A stretch of 36,948 bases of DNA from Rhizobium sp. P40RR-XXII (GTDB lineage: Bacteria > Pseudomonadota > Alphaproteobacteria > Rhizobiales > Rhizobiaceae), in NCBI RefSeq assembly GCF_012641405.1, contig NZ_JABAII010000033.1, positions 1-36,948 of the forward strand, written 5' to 3'. Below the pieces are notes generated by a model. The model did no database searches. It was not told the origin of the DNA and saw only the letters and a list, made by a program, of their open reading frames with translations. Position numbers and translations under genes: made by a program. This document shows, one piece after another, positions 17,548-25,852 of the stretch. Within the stretch, counting starts at the first letter, position 1, and each line of letters opens with the position of its first letter.

Positions 17548-18522
17548 CTATTTCGCGGGTATGAATTCGATCGAGTATGTCTTCGAGGCGTCGACATCGG
17601 TTTTCAGATCGCCAAATTCCCGAAGCGTTTTCTCGGTCTCTCCGATCACTGCGCCGTCGAAGGCGCATGCACCCTTGGCGCGTGAGAAATCGGTGTAGAC
17701 AAAGCTCTCCTGCAGTTCGATCTGCTTGGTTTGTTGCACTGGATCGAGCTGATTGTTGAGGCCGACGATGGTCTTCACGGCCTCGTCCTTGTGCGCGTAG
17801 GCATAGTCATACCCCTTCTGAGTCGCCGCGACGAAGCGCTTGACCAAATCCGGATTGCTGTCGACGGTCTTGCGGGCCGCAAAGATCACCTCGGCATAGG
17901 TGCTGATCCCAAAATCTGAGGGCAGCAGTGACGATGTCTTGTGTCCCTGCAGGTCGAGAGCCACCGCTTCGTTGATGACGAAGTCGGTCCTGGCGTCGAC
18001 GGAGCCGTTGACCAAGAGCTGGTCGCTCGGCGACACTACGAGCTTAACCTTATCGAGTGACACGCCCGCCTTGGCGAGCATCGCTTTGGTCAATGTCCAT
18101 GGACCGCCTTCCGTATAGGCGAGCGTCTTGCCGATCAGGTCGGCGGGTTTCTTGATGCCGCTTTTCTCCATCGAGACCACGCCGGCCGGATGGCGCTGGA
18201 AGCATGCTGCAACCATGACGAGATCCATGCCGTTAGCGTCCCCCAACAGGATCTGCCCGACATCGTTGGTTCCGAACGTATTTGCGCCTGAGGCCACCAG
18301 AGCCGTCGAATTCAGGTTGGGGCCACCTGGCATGATATCGACGTCCAGCCCGGCGTCAGCGTAGAAGCCTTTTTCGCGCGCCATCACATAGCCGGCAGAC
18401 TGCACATTGAGGAGCCATGGCAATCGAAGCGAGACCTTGTCAGCCGCAAAAACCGGCGCCGAAAGAGCAACGATGGCAGTCAGCGTCAGGGCAGCGGAAA
18501 GGGCTCTTGCACGTAATTTCAT
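17548..18522 (-). CDS. ABC importer substrate-binding protein, NMT1/THI5-like
   Basis: This 324-residue periplasmic binding protein has a clear signal peptide (MKLRARALSAALTLTAIVAL, cleavage likely after PVFA-A). The start of the mature part, VSLRLPWLLNVQSAGYVMAREKGFYADAGLDV, is the NMT1/THI5 pattern of riboflavin/pyrimidine-precursor, taurine, sulfonate and nitrate binding proteins. GGPNLNSTALVASGANTFGTND fits the ligand loop of that group. It starts behind GGAG and is followed by the phosphorylase gene 22 nt on. Known members of this fold bind pyrimidine precursors and related small molecules, so a nucleobase or nucleoside ligand is plausible here but not shown. Confidence 0.92.
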   Translation of the reverse strand: MKLRARALSAALTLTAIVALSAPVFAADKVSLRLPWLLNVQSAGYVMAREKGFYADAGLDVDIMPGGPNLNSTALVASGANTFGTNDVGQILLGDANGMDLVMVAACFQRHPAGVVSMEKSGIKKPADLIGKTLAYTEGGPWTLTKAMLAKAGVSLDKVKLVVSPSDQLLVNGSVDARTDFVINEAVALDLQGHKTSSLLPSDFGISTYAEVIFAARKTVDSNPDLVKRFVAATQKGYDYAYAHKDEAVKTIVGLNNQLDPVQQTKQIELQESFVYTDFSRAKGACAFDGAVIGETEKTLREFGDLKTDVDASKTYSIEFIPAK

Positions 18523-18552
18523 TGCAAAGTCTCCGAACAGGTTGGAAATGGT

Positions 18553-19365
18553 TCACGCGTCCATGCTGGCTTCGGGCCAGAACAGACCGATTTTTTCGAT
18601 GATGATCACGAGATAGAACATCAGGATGGTTGCGACGGATGATGCTGCGATCGCCGCAAAGAGCATTGCGGCGTCCTGCTGGTAGCCGGCTGTGACGATG
18701 ACCGTCCCGATCCCGAAATTGGCGCCGGTAAATTCCGCCACGATGGCACCGATGACAGCCGTGCTGGAACTCACTTTGGCTGCGGCAAAGATATAAGGCA
18801 GGGCAGCGTAAAACCGAGCATGACGAAAGGTTTGCGCCTTGGTCGCGCCAATGACCGAAAGAAACTCCAGGCTCTGCCGATCGACAGTGCGTAGTCCCTT
18901 TACTGTGTTGACCAGGGTCGGGAAAAAGCAGGCAATCGCCGCGATCGCCACTTTGGGCGACAGACCGAAGCCGAGCCAGATGGTCAGAAGCGGAGCGATG
19001 GCAAGGATGGGTATCGCCTTCAAGGTGATCGCCCACGGGAACAATGCCCGTTCGGCCGCTCTCGAATAAAGGAAGAGCACGGCCAGCGAGACGGCGAAAG
19101 CCGTGCCGATGATAAAGCCGAGAACTGCGGCCGCCATCGTCCAAGCAAGGTTTTGTGCAAGCATGTCATGCGCTTCCCAGATTTTAACGCCGATGGCGCT
19201 TGGGGCGGGAAGCAGATAGCTCGGAACAGAGAAGGTCTTCACCGCGGCTTCCCAGATGATCCCGATCACAACAAACAGGCCGATGGCCGGCGCCAGATCG
19301 ACGAGGCGGGAAACGAAGCGGGCGATGGTGACCTGTGCGGATGGCACGGCGAGATCATTCCTCAT
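18553..19365 (-). CDS. ABC importer permease, SsuC/TauC type
   Basis: This 270-residue inner-membrane protein has about six hydrophobic segments. The permease-ATPase coupling (EAA) loop is SLEFLSVIGATKAQTFRHARF followed by LPYIFAAAKVS, read as a match over the EAA...G region. PSYLLPAPSAI near residue 48 is typical of taurine/sulfonate/nitrate-type permeases. The gene overlaps the upstream ATPase by 11 nt and is followed by the binding-protein gene after 30 nt, giving a complete three-gene importer. One permease gene implies a homodimer. Confidence 0.93.
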   Translation of the reverse strand: MRNDLAVPSAQVTIARFVSRLVDLAPAIGLFVVIGIIWEAAVKTFSVPSYLLPAPSAIGVKIWEAHDMLAQNLAWTMAAAVLGFIIGTAFAVSLAVLFLYSRAAERALFPWAITLKAIPILAIAPLLTIWLGFGLSPKVAIAAIACFFPTLVNTVKGLRTVDRQSLEFLSVIGATKAQTFRHARFYAALPYIFAAAKVSSSTAVIGAIVAEFTGANFGIGTVIVTAGYQQDAAMLFAAIAASSVATILMFYLVIIIEKIGLFWPEASMDA

Positions 19366-20188
19366 GGATCAATGCCTCCAGTTCCTGAATCTGGCGCACA
19401 TAATCGGGACTGGCGCGGAGCGCTGGATTGCTCACACGTGGGGTGAGAACGGGAACGATCGATTTTACCCGACCGGGACGCGGCGCCATGACGATGATCT
19501 GATCCGAGAGATACAGCGCCTCACTGAGCGAATGAGTGACGAAAACCACAGTCAGGCCGCGTGCGTTCCAGATGCGGATCAATTCGTCATGCATCTCGCG
19601 CCGCGTAAAATCGTCGAGCGCCCCAAAGGGCTCGTCCATCAAAAGAATGTCCGGTTCATAGGATAGAGCCCGCGCGATCGAGACGCGCTGTCGCATGCCG
19701 CCGGAAAGCTGGGCCGGATAGTGATCGGCAAAGGCGTCCAGATGAACGAGATTGAGAAGATCGAGAACTTTCTCTTTCCGCTCAGCCGGAGAACCGGCAC
19801 CAAGGATCGCCAGAGGAAGCTCGACATTCTGAAACACCGTCTTCCAGGCGAAAAGGCTGGCGTCCTGGAACACAAAACCGAATTTCTTGCGACGCTGGTA
19901 TTCCACCGAGGAAAGGCCGTGAACACGCACCTCGCCTTTTGTCGGCGGAAGGAGATTGCTGATAATCCGAAGCAAGGTCGACTTGCCGCAGCCGCTGCGG
20001 CCGATGATCGATACGAAGCGGTTCTCGGGGATCGACAAGTTGACGTCGACCAGTGCGTCGACGGCTGCTCGTTTTCCTGGAAAAGACATTGAAACGTCTC
20101 TGATCTCAATCGCAGCGTGAGCCGGTGGCGCGTCCGGTACCGCCTGTTCAATTGAGGGAACGACCTCCCTCATCGGTTTGATCAGCAT
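19355..20188 (-). CDS. ABC importer ATPase, SsuB/TauB type
   Basis: This 277-residue ATPase has Walker A GRSGCGKST, Q-loop FVFQDASLF, signature LSGGMRQR, Walker B ILLMDEPFGALD and the H-loop FVTHSLSEAL. The FGALD form is characteristic of nitrate/taurine/sulfonate importers. It is first in the minus-strand operon, behind AGGGGATCGCA, and divergent from the LysR gene. The ~25 residues before the ABC domain are Pro/Ala-rich and probably disordered. It powers uptake with the permease and binding protein that follow. Confidence 0.95.
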   Translation of the reverse strand: MLIKPMREVVPSIEQAVPDAPPAHAAIEIRDVSMSFPGKRAAVDALVDVNLSIPENRFVSIIGRSGCGKSTLLRIISNLLPPTKGEVRVHGLSSVEYQRRKKFGFVFQDASLFAWKTVFQNVELPLAILGAGSPAERKEKVLDLLNLVHLDAFADHYPAQLSGGMRQRVSIARALSYEPDILLMDEPFGALDDFTRREMHDELIRIWNARGLTVVFVTHSLSEALYLSDQIIVMAPRPGRVKSIVPVLTPRVSNPALRASPDYVRQIQELEALIHEE

Positions 20189-20291
20189 TGCGATCCCCTA
20201 TGGTCCGATTGCCCTTGAGCGATCAACCGCTCTTTCTCCGGCATCGCTGAATGCGCTTTGTCGGCCTTCTCTTCAGCAATATCGATGATAT

Positions 20292-20306
20292 GACCGCTAA
20301 TCGGTC
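20292..20306. promoter_or_regulatory. Candidate LysR-type operator in the divergent promoter region
   Basis: GACCG and CGGTC are perfect 5-bp arms around CTAAT, a 15-bp dyad as expected for a LysR-type site. It lies in the 178-nt region between the ABC operon and the LysR gene. A second weaker dyad, TTATT/AATAA (20321-20345), is nearer the LysR start. The sites are inferred from symmetry and position only. Confidence 0.4.
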
Positions 20307-20366
20307 TTGCACCAGCAGATTTATTGGCGCTAGCTGCTCGAATAATTCGCTCACTAGGAGGTTGGT

Positions 20367-21305
20367 ATGGCACTTCTGAAAACCTCGCTCATTCATTTCG
20401 ATGCCGCGATCCGGCATGGCTCGATCCGAAAAGCGGCTGAAAGCTTGAACGTCGCATCGTCAGCCATGAACCGGCAGCTTCTTCAACTCGAACAGGAGAT
20501 CGGTGCTGAACTGTTCGAACGGCTGCCGCGTGGAATTCGGCCGACGGCTGCGGGCGGTGTTCTTCTGAGCTATATTCGTCGCTGGAGCAGAGAGGCGGTG
20601 CTGGTTAAGCAAGAGATTGGCAGCCTTAGTGGTGGCGTGCGCGGAACGATCCGCATCGCTGCAGCCGAAACCTTCACGGAGGACCTATTGCCGAACGCAA
20701 TGATGCGGCTGCAGGCGACTTTTCCGCATGTGAACTATACCCTGATGTCAGGGGACAACCAACGCATTACAAACGAGCTTCTGGCAAAAGAAGCGGATCT
20801 CGTGCTTGCTTATGATGTCAGCGATCATGTCCGTGCTGAAAGAGCGCATTCGGTAACCGATCCGATCGGCATTGTCACAGCTCCAGACCATCCCTTGTCG
20901 CGAAAGGACGTTGTAACGCGGGCCGATATCGCCGAGTGGGCGCTCATTGCACCGGGTGACGACTGGCTTCGACATAGCGGTCTGAAGCAGATTTTCGAGG
21001 GAGAACAGACTCCTGGCCGCATTGTTGCGCGCGCCGAACGTCCCGGCATTCTTAAAGCTCTCGTTCGTTCCGGCCTGGGTATCGCTTTCCTCTCGTTGCT
21101 CGGCGTGGAGAAAGAGGTCTCGGAAGGTAAGCTTGCGTGGATACCGCTTGCGCCTGGCATCATGGAGCCGGCGCGGATTTCGCTCCTCGTACCGCGTGGC
21201 AGAGTGCAACCCGTTTACATGATGGAATTTATCGAGATCGTGAAAGGTGAATTGGGTGAGTACACACGTGCCAATCGTCAGAATTTAAGTGCGTTGCAAA
21301 CATGA
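20367..21305 (+). CDS. LysR-family transcriptional regulator
   Basis: This 312-residue protein has an N-terminal winged helix (about residues 5-65: FDAAIRHGSIRKAAESLNV... ELFERLPRGIRPTAAG) and a periplasmic-binding-like effector domain (about 90-295). It starts at an ATG behind CTAGGAGG. It is transcribed divergently from the nucleoside-type operon, the classic arrangement for a LysR regulator that controls its neighbour in response to a substrate or intermediate and represses itself. The effector is unknown; a nucleobase is the natural guess from context. Confidence 0.93.
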   Translation: MALLKTSLIHFDAAIRHGSIRKAAESLNVASSAMNRQLLQLEQEIGAELFERLPRGIRPTAAGGVLLSYIRRWSREAVLVKQEIGSLSGGVRGTIRIAAAETFTEDLLPNAMMRLQATFPHVNYTLMSGDNQRITNELLAKEADLVLAYDVSDHVRAERAHSVTDPIGIVTAPDHPLSRKDVVTRADIAEWALIAPGDDWLRHSGLKQIFEGEQTPGRIVARAERPGILKALVRSGLGIAFLSLLGVEKEVSEGKLAWIPLAPGIMEPARISLLVPRGRVQPVYMMEFIEIVKGELGEYTRANRQNLSALQT

Positions 21306-21830
21306 GGTCTTCGCAGAGCGACCAGCCAAAAAGAAGAGCAGCCGACCAGCCGTTTATGCCCATTGTGTCACGCTTGTCAGCATCTAGTGCGAAGGAGCGA
21401 ACGTAGGACGAAAATTGCCAGAGACCTGCTAAACGTGGTCTCAAAGACGCATTCGACTTCTTGAAATGGAGCTTGCTGTCGGCGCCGAGAATTCCGCGGA
21501 GTTGTGCTTCTATCTCGAAGTGCCGGGCTGGTCGAACGCCCGATGGCGAAATTTGAACTTGACCTGCCAGATCTCGACGCCACGTCCGGCTAAGTCCGCT
21601 ACGCCGCCGGGCGGAATAAATATTTCTATAACCTACTTTATCTGTTGAAATACCGTTGCAAACATAGAAGAGTTGTGGGGACTATATGCTAGATACATTC
21701 TAGTCTGGATATTTCGGCAAATATATATCTGAATTGCAGATGTTTGAACTAAGCAAGATAAGGTTCGTTTCTATTGTGGAGACGGCGACGGCAAAGCTAT
21801 ATCACGCAACCTGGATAGCGAGCGTTCATC
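21306..21830. other. Gene-poor stretch between LysR gene and pseudogene
   Basis: No convincing gene was found in these 525 nt. The right half (about 21610-21760) is AT-rich compared with its surroundings and contains small dyads: CTAGA/TCTAG (around 21688-21702) and ATCTG/CAGAT separated by 5 nt (around 21727-21741). It is probably the old promoter region of the decayed gene that follows plus non-coding remnant. Confidence 0.4.
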
Positions 21831-22691
21831 ATGGGGAAGTATGCATCGGGAATTCTAATCGCTGTCGCATCTCTACTTCCGCTCGGTGGATCCGCAAGGC
21901 TCCCACACTCCCCAGGCGAGATTGCCGGTTGCCGATGTCATTCGGCACGTCGATTGCGAAATGTGGAGCGCGTTCAATCAGAATCCCGGTGATTTGCCCG
22001 GTTGGTTCAAGCCCGACAAATGGGCGGTCTCGACATCCCTGACTTTGAAGTCCGATGGCGATGTCGACGCAGGCATCAATACGATCACAAATATCCCCAC
22101 ACGAACCATACATGGAACGTCCGAGTATCCGCCGACCTCGAGCAGACTGGCCACCGGGATACGACCATCGCCTACAGCAGCGAGATGAGGAACCTTACGA
22201 AGCTCGAAGGGGAGTGCAACAAGCCGATTGCTGTTACTTCACGGGGAGGTCACCCGCTTACGGGGAATCTCGGAATCGCAAAATGGCGCGACAGGATGAT
22301 CAAAAACATAGACTCGTACGCAGAGCCGGATTCACTTTCTTATGCAAACGAGTTTAAGGTGACTGTGGATGGGAGTGCTGCACCCACTCTCGCGCTGAAG
22401 ATTGCGACGGATTCACCGAGCTTTGGTGGCAGCTTGAGCAACGACGACACAATCAGCCTAGCCTTTGCAAAGATAAAGCCATCGCCTCCACCCACCCCGA
22501 TTATCGTGAAGATTACCTAAGGTACCCACAGCGAAACCGGTCCCAAGACGCTCTCGGTTACGCGGTCCAATCCTGGTGCGGCGCCAGCGGGCGGGCTTAA
22601 TCCGTATACCCAGCAGCGGCTCGACCAGATTCAGAATCAAGGGGTCATTCTTCGAAGCTTCCCGGATTGCCGGTCGCAAGGTCTATGCTAA
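21831..22691 (+). pseudogene. Decayed gene for a secreted protein (two frameshifts, one in-frame stop)
   Basis: The coding trail starts at ATG 21831 with a signal-peptide-like MGKYASGILIAVASLLPLGG. It moves to the next frame near 21900 (LPVADVIRHVDCEMWSAFNQ, then WFKPDKWAVSTSLTLKSDG) and back to the first frame near 22110 (WNVRVSADLEQTGHRDTTIA...LTGNLGIAKWRD). It meets a TAA at 22518-22520 after IIVKIT. The same frame continues with NPYTQQRLDQIQNQGVIL to a second TAA ending at 22691. The pieces read as one protein of roughly 285 residues whose frame is broken. The family is not recognised; secretion or envelope location is suggested by the leader. Confidence 0.6.
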
Positions 22692-22855
22692 TGAATGCCA
22701 GTCGCTTGGGCGCGTATGGACATACCCGCCCCCCACATCCGAAATCAGCAATGGTTTGATGAGAAACGGTTGCAGCCTTTAGAAGCTCTGCTTTCGTTCC
22801 AGCCCAAGATAGCCGGCCCTGCGGCCTTGTTCCATTGTAGGACGGCCACTGCTCG

Positions 22856-23125
22856 CTATTCCGGCTTTTTGAGTCGCACGCCGGCGCCACCACCATTTTC
22901 CGGAATGAATTCAACGCCGGCAGCCTCCAGAGCTGATTGCATCGCCTTCAAATTTGCATTTGTGATGGACGGTACACCATCTTCGACTTCGGCGCGGCTC
23001 ACTGTCGCGACACCAATCCCTGCTGCTTTTGCAAGATCTTTAGCGCTCCACCGAATCAAAGCGCGTGCGGCACGCACTTGTGCGCCGGTGATTTTGTTGG
23101 TGTCATGTGATTTCGAATTGATCAA
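22856..23125 (-). CDS. XRE/Cro-CI-type helix-turn-helix regulator
   Basis: This small regulator (89 residues from TTG 23125) has a complete XRE domain, ITGAQVRAARALIRWSAKDL followed by AGIGVATVSRAEVEDGVPS, and ends EFIPENGGGAGVRLKKPE, a common ending in short rhizobial XRE proteins. The start is uncertain. The frame is open up to an ATG at 23284, but that extension overlaps the opposite-strand gene at 23228 and looks non-coding; TTG 23125 lies just before the conserved domain. It is divergent from the hypothetical gene at 23228, so the two may share a control region. Confidence 0.75.
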   Translation of the reverse strand: MINSKSHDTNKITGAQVRAARALIRWSAKDLAKAAGIGVATVSRAEVEDGVPSITNANLKAMQSALEAAGVEFIPENGGGAGVRLKKPE

Positions 23126-23227
23126 CTTGATCTCGTGTGATACGTACGTGTGATTACTTGCAGCTGCATCCGGTGCTGGAACACCGAACGCAGCCTGACC
23201 ACAACCAAGCTTATGGGAGCTCGGATC

Positions 23228-23806
23228 ATGGCTGATTCCGACAATAGCAGAACTTTGCCTCCGGTCACCCGGGGAGACTTCCATTCCTTCGTAGCGGCGT
23301 CTTTACCCACATATCCGGAGCTTTCCGACTCGATAAGCACATCGCCGGACGACTGCGATGACGATCCCGCGTTCCGAATCTGGCGTGAATGGTGCGTCGC
23401 ACGGCAACAGCTGATCGAATCGTGCGTGCGACAGCAGCGGCTCGAAACCCAACTCTTTTCGATGGTTGGCTCACCGCTGGACGCACCCGAAGCCTGGGAA
23501 GCTGCCGACAAGGAGATTGGATATAGCGAGGCCTTAGAGGAGGAGGGGCGTGCGCTAGACGTGGAAAATGGAGTCGCCCCGACCTTATGGGACACGCCGG
23601 CGTCTTCGGTCGCTGGCGCTATCGCCAAACTCCATGCCGTGGTCAACAAATGGCAGCCATCCGCTACCAGTGATGAATATCCCTGGCCGCAAATCCGATC
23701 TGTCATGGCCGACCTATTGAGAATTGACGCGGAGATGTCCCGTCGTGGAAACAGACCTTATCAGATTTCCGCCTCCGAAACCCGGAGGGAATTTCAAGAT
23801 GGTTAG
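23228..23806 (+). CDS. Hypothetical protein (192 aa), acidic
   Basis: I do not recognise this family. ATG 23228 was chosen because GGGAG lies 8 nt upstream; the frame opens at 23150 without a good site. The first ~45 residues are polar and Asp/Ser-rich. The middle is helical with Arg/Gln/Trp-rich segments (FRIWREWCVARQQLIESCVR, then LHAVVNKWQP), and the C-terminus (IRSVMADLLRIDAEMSRRG) is amphipathic. There is no signal peptide or membrane segment. It is divergent from one XRE gene and convergent with another. Confidence 0.65.
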   Translation: MADSDNSRTLPPVTRGDFHSFVAASLPTYPELSDSISTSPDDCDDDPAFRIWREWCVARQQLIESCVRQQRLETQLFSMVGSPLDAPEAWEAADKEIGYSEALEEEGRALDVENGVAPTLWDTPASSVAGAIAKLHAVVNKWQPSATSDEYPWPQIRSVMADLLRIDAEMSRRGNRPYQISASETRREFQDG

Positions 23807-23869
23807 CATGGGCATCCAAGCAAGACGTCGTCCATTCGGCCTGCCGTCTGATGGAGCGACGGCGCTCGA

Positions 23870-24088
23870 TTATTTGTCCCCATCGATCTTGAAGAAGTCC
23901 GTCACTTCAAGTTCGAGCGCGGTCGCGAGCTTTTCCAGCATCTCAACGGTAGGGTTGTACTTTTCACGCTCGATCATGCCGACATAGGTGCGGTGGACAT
24001 CCGCTAGGAAACCCAGCTGCTCTTGAGATAGTTTGCGGCTATTTCGCGCCTTCCGCAGATTTCGCGCGACAATTTCTCGGGTTTTCAT
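23870..24088 (-). CDS. XRE-family regulator, first of a matched pair
   Basis: The 72-residue core has an XRE domain: NLRKARNSRKLSQEQLGFLA, then DVHRTYVGMIEREKYNPTVE. ATG 24088 (MKTREIVARN) matches the start of the related protein at 32215-32481. An in-frame ATG at 24121 would add 11 residues and lies directly beside a 19-bp palindrome. A TATACT within that palindrome, 6 nt before 24121, could be a -10 element giving a leaderless mRNA starting there. The gene is divergent from the peptide-importer operon, whose promoter region it shares, so it probably regulates itself and possibly that operon. Confidence 0.85.
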   Translation of the reverse strand: MKTREIVARNLRKARNSRKLSQEQLGFLADVHRTYVGMIEREKYNPTVEMLEKLATALELEVTDFFKIDGDK

Positions 24089-24121
24089 ACCCGTAGTGAT
24101 TACGCTTTGTAGCGTATTCAT

Positions 24122-24140
24122 CTACAGAGTATACTCTACA
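24122..24140. promoter_or_regulatory. 19-bp palindromic operator, copy 1
   Basis: CTACAGAGTATACTCTACA has a perfect AGAGTATACTCT core with extended imperfect arms. It touches the upstream ATG of the XRE gene and lies 114 nt before the binding-protein start. An almost identical site (one base differing) lies before the second XRE gene at 32514-32532. This makes it a likely shared autoregulatory site. Confidence 0.65.
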
Positions 24141-24253
24141 AAACATAGGCGGCCTTGTCGTCGAGGCTGTCGCTCCAGCGAGTAATTCGCAGCGGAATCC
24201 GTTCCGGCGTGGCGACGCCGCGGCGCCAAAAACTCAAAAAAGGGAACTGCTTA

Positions 24254-25846
24254 ATGAAACTTGGGAATCTATTTCGTCTGCTTTTGCTATCGATGTCGCT
24301 GATCTCACTTACATGCTGGCCCGTTCTGCCGGGGTCTGCACAAGCGCAGGAGCTACGGATCGCAACGTCGTACAAGTTGATGACGCTCGATCCGCATTAT
24401 GCAAATCTCAACGAAAATACCTCGCTGCTCTCCCACATCTATGAGCGGCTCGTTTATCAGGACGAGCACCTTGACCTGAAGCCTAGCCTTGCCGTCTCCT
24501 GGCGCGCGACGTCCGACACGCAATGGGAATTCAAGCTCAGAGGAAATGTCCGCTTTCACGATGGCTCGCCTTTCACCGCGGACGACGTCGTCTATACAAT
24601 CGAGCGCATACGGGATTTTGTGAAATCGCCAAGCGGTGGATTTCGCTCCTATCTGACGGGGATCAAAGCGGTCTCGGCGCCTGATCCTCTCACCGTCGTC
24701 ATCGATACGAGCGGCAATATCCCCAATCTGCCACTGTCGTTCTCCTCGATCTTCGTGATGCACCGGCCGGGGCAGGGGTTCCAGACGACAGACGAGCTCA
24801 ACGCCGGTCGGCCTCCCATTGGGACTGGTCCTTACAGGTTCGAGAGCTGGAGTTCCGGCGAGATGCTGAAGCTCACGAGGAACGAGGATTATTGGGGCGC
24901 AAAGCCGGCGTGGAAAGAGGTTGCGTTCCGGGTGATCGAAAGTCCCGCGGCTCGTGTGGCGGCATTGACCACCGGGGACGTCGATGTTGCCGATGCCATT
25001 CCGGCCCGAGACGTGGCGTCCCTGAAGCAGCGCGGCGCCAGGATCGCCAGCATCAGTGCGGCGCGGATCAATTTCCTCCAGTTCGACGTGGAAAGAGAGA
25101 CGCTTCCCGGCGTGACAAACAAAGCGGGCGAACCGATACCTAATCCCTTCAAAGATGTCTTGGTGCGACGTGCGCTTGCGATGGCAACGGATCGCGGAAT
25201 TCTCGTCGAGAAAATCCTCGCCGGCTACGGCACCGCTGCGGCTCAGGTTTTTCCAAGCGGCCTGCCAGGCACTTCGGCCAATCTGAAGCCCGAGGGTCCG
25301 CATTATGATGAAGCGAAAGCACTTCTCGCAAAGGCTGGCTTTCCGGACGGCTTCAACCTTGTGCTTGCGGGACCTACCGGCCGCTACCCTGGCGACGGCG
25401 AGAGCCTCCAGGCGATCGCGCAAAGCTGGGCCCGCATTGGCGTAGCCGTCCAACCCGCCGCCTTCCCGTTCTCCGTTTTCAATACAAAGCGCGCAGCGGG
25501 CGACTATGCCGTCTGGTACGGCGGCACCTCCGGCGAGGCGGTCGACATCATTCTCGATGCCCTGCTAGCCTCGCCAATTCCCGACCGTGGAACCGGAGCC
25601 TTGAATTTCGGGCACTATCGAAACCACGCTTTTGACGAGATGCTCGCAAAGGCAGAAAGCGTTCAAAATGGCCCGGAGCGGAACAAGGCACTTGCCGACG
25701 CAACAGATTTCGTGATGGCGGACCAGCCGATCATACCCCTCTATCACTTTCATCACATCGTTGGTTACGGCCCCCGGGTTGCCTCTTATGTAATGCACCC
25801 CCGCGGCTGGACCACCGCGATGCAGACACTTCCCGCGACGGAGTAA
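24254..25846 (+). CDS. Peptide-type ABC importer substrate-binding protein (family 5)
   Basis: This 530-residue periplasmic protein is of the DppA/OppA/NikA (SBP family 5) type. A signal peptide (FRLLLLSMSLISLTCWPVLP, cleavage likely at AQA-QE) precedes LRIATSYKLMTLDPHYANLN. The conserved LKPSLAVSWRATSDTQWEFKLRGNVRFHDGSPFTADDVVYTIER region is present as a continuous family signature over about 45 residues. ATG 24254 follows AAGGGA; the frame opens at 24155 without a ribosome site. It is first in a + strand operon with two permeases and a fused ATPase. Ligands of this family include peptides, opines, sugars and nickel; the PepT-like peptidase downstream favours a peptide. Confidence 0.93.
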   Translation: MKLGNLFRLLLLSMSLISLTCWPVLPGSAQAQELRIATSYKLMTLDPHYANLNENTSLLSHIYERLVYQDEHLDLKPSLAVSWRATSDTQWEFKLRGNVRFHDGSPFTADDVVYTIERIRDFVKSPSGGFRSYLTGIKAVSAPDPLTVVIDTSGNIPNLPLSFSSIFVMHRPGQGFQTTDELNAGRPPIGTGPYRFESWSSGEMLKLTRNEDYWGAKPAWKEVAFRVIESPAARVAALTTGDVDVADAIPARDVASLKQRGARIASISAARINFLQFDVERETLPGVTNKAGEPIPNPFKDVLVRRALAMATDRGILVEKILAGYGTAAAQVFPSGLPGTSANLKPEGPHYDEAKALLAKAGFPDGFNLVLAGPTGRYPGDGESLQAIAQSWARIGVAVQPAAFPFSVFNTKRAAGDYAVWYGGTSGEAVDIILDALLASPIPDRGTGALNFGHYRNHAFDEMLAKAESVQNGPERNKALADATDFVMADQPIIPLYHFHHIVGYGPRVASYVMHPRGWTTAMQTLPATE

Positions 25847-25852
25847 GCGATC

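Noticed and set aside
21229..21444. Minus-strand 71-codon ORF overlapping the LysR 3' end
   Set aside because: It overlaps the conserved end of LysR, has no ribosome site, and its product shows no recognisable pattern.
24353..25453. 366-codon minus-strand ORF within the peptide-binding-protein gene
   Set aside because: The + strand frame carries an intact family-5 binding protein with signal peptide; the antisense product is Arg-rich and shows no domain.
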